Source: Crotalaria pallida (lineage: Eukaryota > Streptophyta > Magnoliopsida > Fabales > Fabaceae). Taken from it: a stretch of 64,000 bases of DNA. The DNA lies in contig CM075652.1 in NCBI GenBank assembly GCA_037953625.1, positions 30,994,501 to 31,058,500 on the forward strand. Direction: 5' to 3'. The translations under genes and the position numbers were made by a program. A model generated the notes under the pieces. It did no database searches. It was not told the DNA's origin and worked only from the letters and a program-made list of their open reading frames with translations. Below are positions 22,146 through 33,900 of this stretch, one piece after another; the first letter of the stretch is position 1, and each line of letters opens with the position of its first letter.

Positions 22146-24706
22146 TGTAACATCCCAAATTTTAAACCTAAGTGCAAGTCAATTAATAATAGTTAGAGAT
22201 AATTGAGATAATAATACTAAAACCATAAATATGTATTAAAATAAGTGTTCAAGCATTAGAAAAGATAAATAATAGTAATATTGGGTTAGGAAAAGAAAGG
22301 AGCATTAAATTGAAGTTAGAAACAGGCCAGAAAAATAGATAATTCGGTATTAAAACATAACGTAGGTTAGAAAATCAAAATAAAAGATTTAGGACTCAAA
22401 ACAAACTTTCCACCGTTGGATATGAAAATAAGGATTTTAGGAAGCTTGCTTCCAAATTTGAGCAAGATCCAACGGGTAACGAAGAAGTTATCTCGATTTG
22501 AAGCAGGAATAAAATAGGAGGAAAATAGGAAAATGAATAAATAGGGTACTGGGCAAAATACTCGAGTCTTTTGGAAAAGACTCGAGTGTTCTGGCTAGTT
22601 GGAAAATGACTCTTTCAGGCACTACTCGAGTCTTTGTGAAAAGACTCGAGTGTTTTATAGATTTAGAATTTGAACTCTCAGGTATACTCGAGTCTTTTGG
22701 AAAAGACTCGAGTATTTTTAAAGGCAACACTCGAGTCTTTTGGAAAACACTCGAGTGTTTTGTGCAGACAGTCTTAAAAACGTGTTTCAGCCAACAATCT
22801 CATTCATGAATCAACTCCACTCTCTCTCCTAGGTCACGAACAGCTCCCCATTCTCTCTCTAGATTTCACCTCAAATCACCATTTCAATCCACAAATAAGC
22901 ATTGAGAATCAATCCCCAACACATTTAAACACTTAATCTCCCTTCAATCTCTCAAGTTCTTCCTCTCTCAATTCATGGGTATGAGTTAGGGCCAACACCC
23001 ATTCTTGGTTCTCATCTCTCAAGCTCAAGGTAAGTGGAATACAAGCTCTATTCCTCCTTTCCTTCATAGATTTCGAATTCCCCTCCCCAATCTCTAACTA
23101 ATTTTCCTTTCTTTGGTTTCTAGCTCATTCTCTCTCTCTCCCATAGCTTTGGAACACTCTCTCTCTACAAGGGTGAGGTAAGGGAGTGGATATAGTGAGC
23201 ATTGGTTTGTTCTAGGGAATAGGTTCAAATTAGTTCATAAGAGCTTGCTAGGATTTATATGTTATTTTGGTGTTATTAAATCCCTAGGATTATGAAGGAA
23301 TAGATTAGATTGATTTAATTAAAGAAATAAAAAGCAAACTTTGAGAATGCATAGAAATTGGTATGTATTAATGCTAAATGCTCTTTATACTAAATGTTGA
23401 TTGAATTGGTGAATATGTGTTAATGCGAGTAATTGAATTAATTTGTGAATTAGTTGGAATATGTGTGGATTTTACCTTTATGTGATAATGCAAATAATGT
23501 TGCCAACGATTCTAAGTGTGATGTTGTTTTGAATATAAATAAATGGAATTATAAAAATGATTAAAGTTGCAGCTATGATTGATTCTTGGGATACATCGAC
23601 CCATTAGGTGCCCTGTTAGGTGACAAGTTACCCATTAGGCACAAGTTACCCAATCCAGGTGCAAGTTACCTATTAGGTCCCGTAAATGCCCCGTTAGGCG
23701 GGTGTATCCAATGGATCAATCATGCTGCACAATAATAAAAGTTTTGAAAAGAGAAAATGTGAATGTGATGGTAAAAGAGTTGAGATGTTGTTTTTAGTCC
23801 TAATGGGTGTCAACCGTGGCCTAATAGGTGGCAAGTTACCTGGATTGGGTGAAAGTCCTAGTGGGTGTGAAATGCCCTAACAGGTGCGCTAATCCCTAAT
23901 GGTAAAGAAAAGATAAAATGATTTGAAAAATGAAGAGATGTGTGTATGTTGTCCTCTGACCGTGAGGAGACATACGATGTTATTTGGGTATGTTAGCCTC
24001 TGATTGTGAGGTGACATACGGTGTATGATTTTCGAAAGAGTGTATGACTTATGGTTATGAGTTGAAAACTGATAATATGAGTAAGTGAAAGTAATGAAAA
24101 TGGAAGTAAAAAGATGAAAGGTGAAACAAAATGATAAGAAATGAGAAATGTAAAGGAAATTTGAAAGGGATTGCCAAATTGTGAATGCGTGATATGTGCC
24201 TGTGGATAAATTGTGCTATATGTTCTAATTGATAATTGTGCTTGGCTTAGTGGGTAATTATGTCTAATGAGAAACTGCTTTCCTATTTCATGTGCAATGC
24301 TCACTCCCTTACTATCCTTTACAGGTACAGAGATTGGGATTGCACTATTACTAGCCGAGCAGGAGTGCACTCCACACCGTGGAGTGTAATTTAGTTTAGA
24401 GTGTATTATGGTCATTTTATTATAATTAATCTATTTTGGGTTTTTGAAATAATATAATCACTGTAAGCCCGAGTTTGTTATATGTCGTTGTTAGGGCTGG
24501 TAAAGTTAATTATTATATTTAGAAGTTGAAATGTTTTTCTGGATTGTACTGGTTTGGCAGGTGAAAATTTTAAATTTTTGGGAAGTCCGATAAACAGAGG
24601 AAACTCTGTCGGATTTTCATTAAGTTTTAAAACGAAATTTTCAAGTCCTAAGTAAAAATCAACTTAATTATTAGTAATTAAACTTTATACTTGTGAGGGT
24701 GTTACA
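22146..24706 (+). repeat. LTR copy 4 (2561 bp), outer 3' LTR
   Basis: Palindrome cluster 22560-22758. It ends GTGAGGGTGTTACA and is followed by the CAGAC duplication (24707-24711). It shares the 3'-half variants of LTR copy 3. Near 22406 it shares ACTTTCC with the opposite outer LTR (copy 1) where the two inner LTRs differ, as expected if copies 1 and 4 are the original pair. Confidence 0.92.
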
Positions 24707-25158
24707 CAGACCTCAAGAAAGGATTTTTTTTATATATATAAATAATGATAATTATTTTTAGTTTTTGACTTACTTTGAGTGTTTAAAAAAATTAAACTTA
24801 AAAATTCCTCTAATATCAGTTAATGTATTTCATTTTTCTCCTAATCTACTATCTATATAAAAAAAAGATGTCTATTCGAGACACCACGTTTGTCAGAGAA
24901 ATTTTCGAGGCACCACGTTTGTCGCATGAAACTTTCCTCTCACCAAAGCGATTGTAGGGAGATAATCATTATCTATATGTGAAATACTTATCCTTAGTTA
25001 TCAAAAATTAAATAAGTAATTCAATTTATTTAATTATATATGTGAAATAATTATCCTTATTTGTCGAAAATTAAATAAATAATTCAAATTTATTTAATCT
25101 CATCTGAATGTGAAATCATTATTCTTAGTTTTACAAGTTTTCCAAATCATTAAATATA

Positions 25159-25435
25159 CTCCCTCCGGTCCTATTTATGAGACTTTTTTGGGGTTTTTAT
25201 TTTGGTCCTATTTATAAGATCCCTTTTCAATTTTCAATAACATTTAATTACTTCTTTAATTTCCACTAACACCCCTATAAAGTCAACACTTTTTAGAGTT
25301 CCAATAATAATTATAGGGGTATTTTTGAAAAAGTATATCAAATTTTCACATTTCCAATGACACTAACAAATTTATCCACTTTCCTTGATGGAGTGAAAAC
25401 CCCCAAAAAAATCTTATAAATAGGACCGGAGGGAG
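25159..25435. mobile_element. Stowaway-type MITE (277 bp)
   Basis: Terminal inverted repeats CTCCCTCCGGTCCTATTTAT and their complement at the right end are flanked by TA on both sides (25157-25158, 25436-25437). The CTCCCTCCG terminus and TA target are diagnostic of Stowaway elements, which are moved by Tc1/mariner transposases. It sits inside the hAT-like element. Confidence 0.9.
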
Positions 25436-26094
25436 TAGTACGCAATATGCATTAGATGACTCCTAAACAATATTTTAGCATTTTTGCGAATTGACTCATA
25501 AACTTATGTTTATTCAGGTAAACAACAATCTCACAATTATATTCGCCTTCGATTTTTATATTTTTTTAGTCATAAACTTATTGTATTTTTTTGCATCAAA
25601 ATCTAATGTTGCATTGTTTCAAGGTGGCTATCATAAACTACTAAGGAAGAAGGTTATTTATTGTTATCTGCACCAATGGCATCTTTAATCACGTAAACAG
25701 TGGAAGATGGCGTGTGACGGTGGACGATATACCCAGTCCTACCATTTCATCTTCTTGAGAGAGTCCTACCGTTTCATCTTCTCGAGAGATTCAAGCTTTA
25801 ATTTTAGAAAACTTCATTTATGACTGCGGCAATATAATAATAGGATTTGATTTTTCTTCTATAATATATTTTTTCTATTATAATAGATAAAAATCATCAT
25901 ATATATAAAAATAGGATTTGATTTTATGCTTGATGTAAATATTTTTTTGTTTTTTTATTTTTTTATTGTGACAAGAGAATTAAAACTATTAATAACAAAC
26001 CAATGGTAATCCTCCTATATAATAATAGAATTTGATTTTCATTCTATAATATATTTTATCTATTGCAATAGATAAAAATCATCCTATATAAAAA

Positions 26095-26860
26095 TTAATT
26101 ATATTTAATAATTAAATTAAAATAAAAATCCTATAAATAAATCCCATAATATATTAAAAGATAACAACAACATTAATTCAGTCTAAAGTTAGATGTCTCT
26201 TTCTATTTTTTCTGTAACCATTTTATCTGAATATATTGTCGAGATAGATTTATTTGTTTTTTTTAATCACAATAATTATAAAAAAATTAATTAATTTAAA
26301 AAGTGTTATAACATATTAAAAAACAGAGGGATTAATCTATAAAAAAAATTGAGGAATTATTTGGTCGGGATATTCGAGAATAAAAAATTTTGATGCTTTC
26401 CATAAATTACAAATAGGAATAATCTAAAATATAAGAAAAAACAAAGTATTGTTACATTGTTAAATATTATCGTCCCCAAAACATAATTCATTACTTCTAA
26501 AATTATACTTGAAAATTTTGTTTCCAAGACAATTTGGTCCCTAAAAAAATTAAGTTCAATAGATTACTCAAATTTTCCAAACCATTATCCCAGCAACATT
26601 AAAATCTCATAATTAATTTTATTTAATAATTAAATTAAAATTAAAATTATATAAATAAGACCATAATATAATAAAAGATAACAACAACATTAAAAAAAAA
26701 AATACAAACTACGGATAAAAAAAATAAAAAAAAAAAGCTAAATTCAATCTGAACTTGGATGTGCCTTCCTATCTTTTCTATAACCACTTTATCAGAATGC
26801 ATTGATGAGATAAATTTATTTGTTTTTTTAATCACAATAATTATGAAAAAAATAATTAAT
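26095..26860. repeat. Diverged direct duplication, about 210-250 bp units
   Basis: Units 26095-26300 and 26610-26860 share TTTAATAATTAAATTAAAAT, AAAAGATAACAACAACATTA and a TCTATAACCA...TTTATC...GAGATA...TTTATTTG stretch. The second unit carries extra A-rich sequence. A shorter repeat of ATAGGATTTGATTTT-type sequence precedes the first unit (25850-26090). Confidence 0.6.
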
Positions 26861-26997
26861 CTATGGAGGCAACAAGATAACATAGATTAATTTTTTAAAA
26901 GAGTAGGGTTGATCTAAAACTTAGGCTTTTTGCATAATTTATTTTTCATTATTGTTTAATAATAATCTTTAGTTTATAATAATAATAATAATAACCT

Positions 26998-26998
26998 A

Positions 26999-27073
<75 letters not shown>

Positions 27074-27074
27074 T
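26998..27074. repeat. ATT trinucleotide microsatellite
   Basis: An essentially uninterrupted run of more than 20 TTA units, preceded by a short AAT run (26979-26992). The two runs are complementary and could form a hairpin. No coding role is visible. Confidence 0.95.
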
Positions 27075-27390
27075 TTAAAATATTTAATATAAAAAATTTA
27101 AAATATTAGTAACCCGTGCAATGCGCACGGGTTAAGAGATAGCGCTAATATATTTTTACATCATTTAATTGATTATTTGGGATGAATTGCATTAAGATTT
27201 TTTTTTTTTTGGAATTTTTTTACATTATTTAATTGATTTTTTAGTTTTTTTAAATATATGCAAGCCGCCCGCATGCAAGGCGGGCAGGGCCTGAATTTTT
27301 GGCCTGAAAATTTTTAATAGGCGGGCATAAAATTGCAGCCAATTGCGGGCACGGGCAAAGCCGGTCCGCTCTCTCTAATTGCCAATGTTA

Positions 27391-27398
27391 CTAGTTGG
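27391..27398. repeat. Right target site duplication of the hAT-like element
   Basis: CTAGTTGG matches 5687-5694. It marks the return to the unique sequence downstream of BRF1. Confidence 0.7.
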
Positions 27399-27901
27399 TA
27401 CACTTCAAACACTATCTGAGTAAAACCTTGCAATAGTTTGATCTATGGCAACGTCTTTTGTGCCGTCCATAAAACTTATAAAGGGCAAATGACATGGGAC
27501 CAAATGGGCAATATTCAATGAAACTTGACAGTGGCAGATGGTAAACCGATATAATCAAAAACCCATTTTATTGATGCATAAAGTAAAAATTATACAAGTA
27601 ACAATATATGTAGCATGAATTCAACCATCCTTTATAATCAGGAGTTTAACAGTTCGAAGATTCCAATTCCATTGAGTTAACTCTATCAGCTCAACGACCA
27701 GACCTTTTAGGTAGTATAGAACTATAGAGGTATAGAACCATTGATAAATTACATGATGAGAAGCAATTGTAACTCCTAAGCTTGTCAAAGCTGCGCCAGT
27801 AGCCAAAGATTAATTAGCAAATGAAATTGAGGATGGTGATGATGATGGCATCCGAAGATTAATTACAGTACTTGGTTCCACTGGTGCCAGCTACCGACTT
27901 T

Positions 27902-30900
27902 TCAGTAATCATCGTCATAGTTATTATAACCACCATCCTCATAGTTATAACCATCATTCCCGTAGTCATATGTCTCATCCGCATTTTCATAATATCCGCC
28001 ATCACCGTCCTCAATTTCATCTGCTCCTGATCCTAGCTCATCATCCTTCATTTTGTCCTCTAACTTGGAATCCAAATTGTCATGATTATCAGAGGGAAGG
28101 TCAAATCGAACTTTCTTGGCAACATTCTCTGTAGCTGCCTGTTTATAAGAAGAATTAAATACAAGTATTAGAACCCAAGACACACGTGTGAAAATTTTTC
28201 TGTGACTTGTTTATAGTTTAATCTTCTAAAGACAACTTTCTAAGACACAATTTAAATTTAGGTAATGTATATATTGCAAAATATTCACAAGGACCAAGGA
28301 ACTTGAACTAGCGATTATACAATAGAAAATGGCAAACTATCAAGTAATTGAAGATTGAGAAATCAGAGCATATAAAGCAAATCATCTAAAATAAAACAAA
28401 AACTCCATACGATCCATTAACCACCAGTGACTGCCATGATACTTTTAATCAAAATGATCAAGCAAGTATACATGACCATACAAAGTTGCAAAGCAACTTC
28501 CAGATATTGTTATCATAAGATTGAGACTTCCAACCAAGAAATGAAACATCAATAGCAATTAGAAGATTCATATATCTAGGCTTTAACTATCCCAAAAATT
28601 GGATTTGAAATTTAATTGATGACAACCAAATACTCAGTTCCTAAATAACTGTCCTTTTAAGATAGTAGTGCGGGGATCAAGAAATATATTTAATGTGTTC
28701 TTTTTTGAAAATCAATGCTTAATTTATCATTTTGCCCTTTGTTTTAGTAATTACTACTCCCTCCGTTCCATAAGTTATGTTGATTTAGAAATTGCACATA
28801 GATTAAGAAATAATGTAAGAATTTGATATATTTTAACTAAATTATTCTCATTTAATAATGGGAAAGAGAGTATTAATAAAAGAGAATGTAATAAATAAGG
28901 GCATGCTTGGAAAACGAAGTATAAATGTGTATTGAGTTTCTAAAAGTACATGTCTATGGGATAAAATAAAATGGTTAAATAAACATAACTTATGGGACGG
29001 CGAGAATATTCCCTTAGCAATAACACTCACAATTTACAACGAATTATAGAGGCAAATTCACTACTACTGCACCAATACGAGTATCTAGGAGTAGTATTCA
29101 GCATTTGTAAACCGTGTGCCATTAACATTGTTTTGGGAATAAGTGAGATGAATTTATCTACATCTAGAAATACTACGCCATTTATGTAATACTCTCTTCG
29201 TCACTAATTATAAGATCCTTTTGACACTTTTATTTTGTCCCTATTTATAAGACCCCATACCAAATTTCAATGATCATTAATTACATTTTTTCACAAACAC
29301 CCTTATTTATTTAACACTTTTTAGATTCTCAATAATATTAATAGGGGTAATTTTGAAAATACACATCAAAAGTTCACACTTCCAATACAAATAACTATAT
29401 TAATCAACTTTCTTAATGGACGTGAAATTTCCCAAAGGGGTCTTATAATTAGGGACGAAGGGAGTATTTCTATGATATCTGCATACAATAAATATAGTAG
29501 AAAAATTAGGATAAGGGTAAAAAAGGAAAAGTAACATTAAATGTTGCATTGGTTTTTTAGAAGGACAGTTATTTAGGAACAAATTTTTTTTGTAAAAAGG
29601 ACAGCTAAAAAAGGAACGGACAGAGTAGCAAAGAAGGTAGAGGTAAACAAGCTGGAAGTCTCGGCTACATTAAATATGTATTTTCTCAGGTTTGTTTAAC
29701 ATTTAAAAAGTCTATAAATGTGCTCAAAAGCTAAACAGTTCAAGGAGAGAAATTACAGGTTCGTCAAATAAATTTCGCAAGCGATCATAATTGACTTTGG
29801 AGCTGAGTCTCTGCAAATGATACATGTAAACAAATGTGATTAGATACAAACATTTTCAAAAGATCCCAGATTGACCAATACAGCTACAAGTACAAAATTA
29901 TATATATATATATATATATATAGTATGTGAATCAAATGTCAAATCAATTTCAGATATTTTTTTCTCCTATACGATTCAATATTTTGAAAAGCCTCACCTT
30001 TTTTCAATCCTTCATGCAAGCATTTCTTTCTCTATCACCTCGAAGGAGGATGTTACTATTGAGAGTACAGTTCTAACAACTTATTGAGGGAAAAAAAGAA
30101 AAAAAAGAGAGATGTGCTTTAAAATTACTAGCTACGAAAGGTTTAATTATAATTCCGGTCCTTGATTTTCGGGTCATTTTGTCATATAGGTCCTTTGACT
30201 CCCCGAAGTTACTTCTAGGTTTGCCATATACCCCTGCTACCAATTCCGACCAAAATTTGCTGACATGTCACACCAAAATCCTAATTAGACACAGGAGGTT
30301 GACCACGTGGGCAAAGATCCTTTTTTAAAACTATAAAAACTAAAAAAAAATTAATATTTTTATATTTTTAGTTTTAAAAAAATAAAATAAAAGGGATTGG
30401 AGAGAGAGAGAGGTCGTCTTGACCCATGTGGCACCATGTGGCTAACCTCTAGCATCTTATGTTAGCAAAATTTGGCCGAAATTTGTATGAGAGGTATATA
30501 GCAAACCCAGAAATAAGTTCGGGGAGCCAGACATTGGGAAAAAGAAAAAAAAAACTAGGGCTTATGACAAAACGACCTTAAAGTTCAAGGACTGGACACA
30601 TAATTAAGCCACTAGAAAAAGTAGTGTAACATCCCTCTAAATAAATTATCAGCGATTAGGAAATGAAAATTGGTGAACCAGTATCGCATCGCAACTGCCT
30701 TGAGTGGATTGAAGGTTGTAGTAGCCTTTGAAAGATTAATATTGGATATAGCTGACATTATGTAATGTTGTAGCTTAGATTAGCTATCAGCCTATCAGGC
30801 CAGCCATCATCTGTCATAACTTAATGTAAGGCTCCTACTATAAATAGTAAGGAATGTCAAAGTTGTAATTACCTTTCATAACTTAATTACAGAATTACAA

Positions 30901-33900
30901 TTACAGTTTTCTGTTATCTCTATATTAGAGTAAAGTGAAAAGCTCTTCATGATTAGTAGACTTAAGTGTTGTCTTAGCTGTATGACAGCTAGCAAGTTAG
31001 TTAGTAGTGATATTTTACTATAAATAGATAAATAGATATGTCACCCTTCGTTCTCTTTAGAAATAGAAAGATAATAATATTCAGTCTACATTTTCAGCTT
31101 TCAGTTACATTTCTGTTTTATCTCTCTCTGAAAGATTCTCTCTCTCTCTCCTCCTCGCTTCCTCATAATTATACATTTCAAGTGTCAAAGTCTCACATTG
31201 GGCGAAAAGTGAGAATATAAGCCAAGAGTCATTCTTAATAGCTTGGGCAAATCCCCCTAAGAGCTTTTGGTAATAAAGTTCAAAACATTCTTATATGGTC
31301 TCAGAACAAATCAAGATGTCGAGCAATCCGCATATGTTCATTCCTACAAACCTCATGCTCTTGGTGTTTATTCCTGTTGTAATGGCACTTTGTAAGATTC
31401 CTGGTATAAATAAAATTTCCTATGATTTTTGTACTGTCTGTGTTGTTGCTAAGTCTCATAGACTTCCATCAACTCAGTCTACCACTATATACTCTAATCC
31501 TTTGGATTTAGTGTTTGTTGATTTGTGGGGGCCTGCTCCTATGTTCTTCACTCTATTCTTGTACTACACACACTTGGCTCTTTTCGCTCAAGCAGAAATC
31601 TAAGGCCTTTAGACCATTTACATCTTTTCTCCAATCACTAAGGGTTGTTCATAGAGTTATATGCCCACATACACACCATCAAAATGGAGTGATTGAAAGA
31701 AAACTCAGGCATATTGTACAGATGGGTTTAACCCTTTTGGCTCAAGCTTCATTGCCTACACAATACTGGTATAAATAAAATTTCCTATGATTTTTGTACT
31801 GTCTGTGTTGTTGCTAAGTCTCATAGACTTCCATCAACTCAGTCTACCACTATATACTCTAATCCTTTGGATTTAGTGTTTGTTGATTTGTGGGGGCCTG
31901 CTCCTATGTTCTTCACTCTATTCTTGTACTACACACACTTGGCTCTTTTCGCTCAAGCAGAAATCTAAGGCCTTTAGACCATTTACATCTTTTCTCCAAT
32001 CACTAAGGGTTGTTCATAGAGTTATATGCCCACATACACACCATCAAAATGGAGTGATTGAAAGAAAACTCAGGCATATTGTACAGATGGGTTTAACCCT
32101 TTTGGCTCAAGCTTCATTGCCTACACAATACTGGGATCATGCATTTCCTGTTATAATGAAAATTCACATGTTACTTGACTCCCCTTTTCTTACTCTTTCT
32201 TTCATTCTTTAATTACAAATTTTACTGTTCTGTCACCTTTATTAAGACCAGGGATGTAGAGAAAACAGGAAGCAGGAAGCTTAAGCTTTCTGTGTTTGCT
32301 TTCTTAATATATTTCCAATCTCAACCAGACTGGGATTTATAGAAACAGAATTTGCCCGCATGATTGGTTGGTTCAAAGAGATGAGTAATGAATGAATTAG
32401 AAATTTCTTCTTGCCAAAGAAAGATTTTGCCTTTGGCATAACAGAAATACTATAAATTGGAAGAAAACTAAAGTTTCATAACACCCAAGGATGCTTAGAG
32501 AAAAAATCACGCATGAAAAAGGTGAAGAAATATAAGGATGTGAGGATATTGACTTTCAACCTTTTCCTTCCTTGTCAAAAACAGTACCAAGATTCCAGAA
32601 TGCAGACTAACCTCGACAAATATATGATTGAAGTAGAACTTCTCTTCCAGGGACTTAATTTTTTTTAATACAGTATGTAATATCTTAAGCTATTAGGACA
32701 GGCTTAGAAATGGATTATATCTCTCAAACACCCCATAGTAAACTAGTACTCTAGAAAGTATCCTGTTTTTTACTTTTCCTTTCTCCTTTGTTTCACTGGG
32801 GCCCACAAACAGTGAAAAAAATTCAAGAGGAGGAATAATAACTACATGAAGACAAAAATTAGAAAAATATAACTAAGAAATATAAACATGTCTGAAGAAT
32901 CAAAGGCATCATAATCATTTAATAAAAACAAAATACTAAAGATGCACAGTTTTCATGAATAAATACCTTTGTTCTCAACATTTGGCGAGTGGCCTCTACA
33001 GCAGATAGGGCAGGACCTGAGCTTTTCGCTTCTTGAGCTCGTTTTTGTCTTGTTTCCTATATATGTAAATTTTAACAAAACAGAAAAGCAATTGCTTTTT
33101 TAAACCTTCAAATGAATAAAATCACTTCAATCAAAATAACATCACATGTTCATTTCATTTGTGACAACCAACATGCTCCCCTTCCTAAAGAAGAAAATAC
33201 AACATGGATAAGTTTTACATATAGACACAAAGCATATGGCTTCATTTTTAACCCTGCCCCCTCTTTTTTTAACAAAATACTTTCTACAATAGTTATTCAC
33301 AGTTTTCAAACTCAGTGACGAAAAGTCTTATAGTGTGTTTGAGTTAGCAGCAGAACATGCTAAAATCACGTTTGTGGTGCCGCGTGTAGTGAAAGCTCCA
33401 CTTTGGAGCTTTTGGCAAAACGCTTGTTTGCCATCTGCAAATGCTATGCCAAATATGCACTTGGATTATTAAGCTAGTGCACAAAGTTGATAATCAAGTT
33501 TTTTCCCATTGTCATCATAACAATTTTCTTTTGGAATTTTATCAAAGGATTTTACCAAGGCTTGGTAAGGCCCCTAACCAAGAAACTAGAGTTCAACACA
33601 TGCAGACCAAGATAAATGATATTTCCCATAAAGCTTTTCTGATGTAATTAGTGATATCCCCTAAGTACATGTATTCCTAAGTACATATATTTGAAATTTA
33701 ATTTTAGTTAATTCAAACGCCCCAATAAGTACAAGGACCTACAGAGTAATTTGATTTAATTTTACGTTAACTAGTAAAAGCACAGATTCAAACCGAAGTC
33801 AAAACTTTTTAGACAGTTACATATCTAATAGTAGATATCACGAAAACTTAATGTTGTAAGTTATTTAGAAGTGGTACTTCTAATCAACTCTTACATCGAT

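Larger units (their letters stand above)
5818..24706 (+). mobile_element. Tandem array of an ALKBH-carrying LTR retrotransposon: 4 LTRs and 3 internal regions
   Basis: Order: LTR 5818-8380, internal 8381-11261, LTR 11262-13822, internal 13823-16703, LTR 16704-19264, internal 19265-22145, LTR 22146-24706. The repeat period is 5442 bp. The whole array is bounded by one 5 bp duplication, CAGAC (5813-5817 and 24707-24711), and inner junctions pass directly from LTR to primer binding site and from polypurine tract to LTR. This fits one insertion later amplified by unequal LTR-LTR recombination. Each internal region has a primer binding site, an ALKBH ORF and a polypurine tract but no gag, protease, reverse transcriptase, RNase H or integrase, so movement would need proteins in trans. 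A single copy would be about 8.0 kb. Confidence 0.93.
24712..27390 (+). mobile_element. Right portion of the hAT-like element, with nested repeats
   Basis: AT-rich DNA with no ORF of note. It holds a Stowaway MITE (25159-25435), diverged direct repeats (26095-26300 and 26610-26860), a long ATT run (about 26998-27074), a Helitron-like 3' terminus (27106) and, at the right edge, GCCCGC-rich subterminal sequence ending CTCTAATTGCCAATGTTA. The right end pairs with 5695-5712 as a terminal inverted repeat and is followed by the CTAGTTGG duplication. Confidence 0.6.
28633..29625. mobile_element. Outer MITE-like inverted-repeat element hosting two Stowaway insertions
   Basis: Left end CTCAGTTCCTAAATAACTGT follows TA at 28631-28632. 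Right-side copies of the complement lie at about 29560-29580 and 29592-29625, the latter followed by TA. Two complete Stowaway MITEs (28757-29006, 29192-29464) lie between, so the outer element may be only about 430 bp of original sequence. It lies in the last BRF1 intron. Borders are tentative. Confidence 0.5.
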
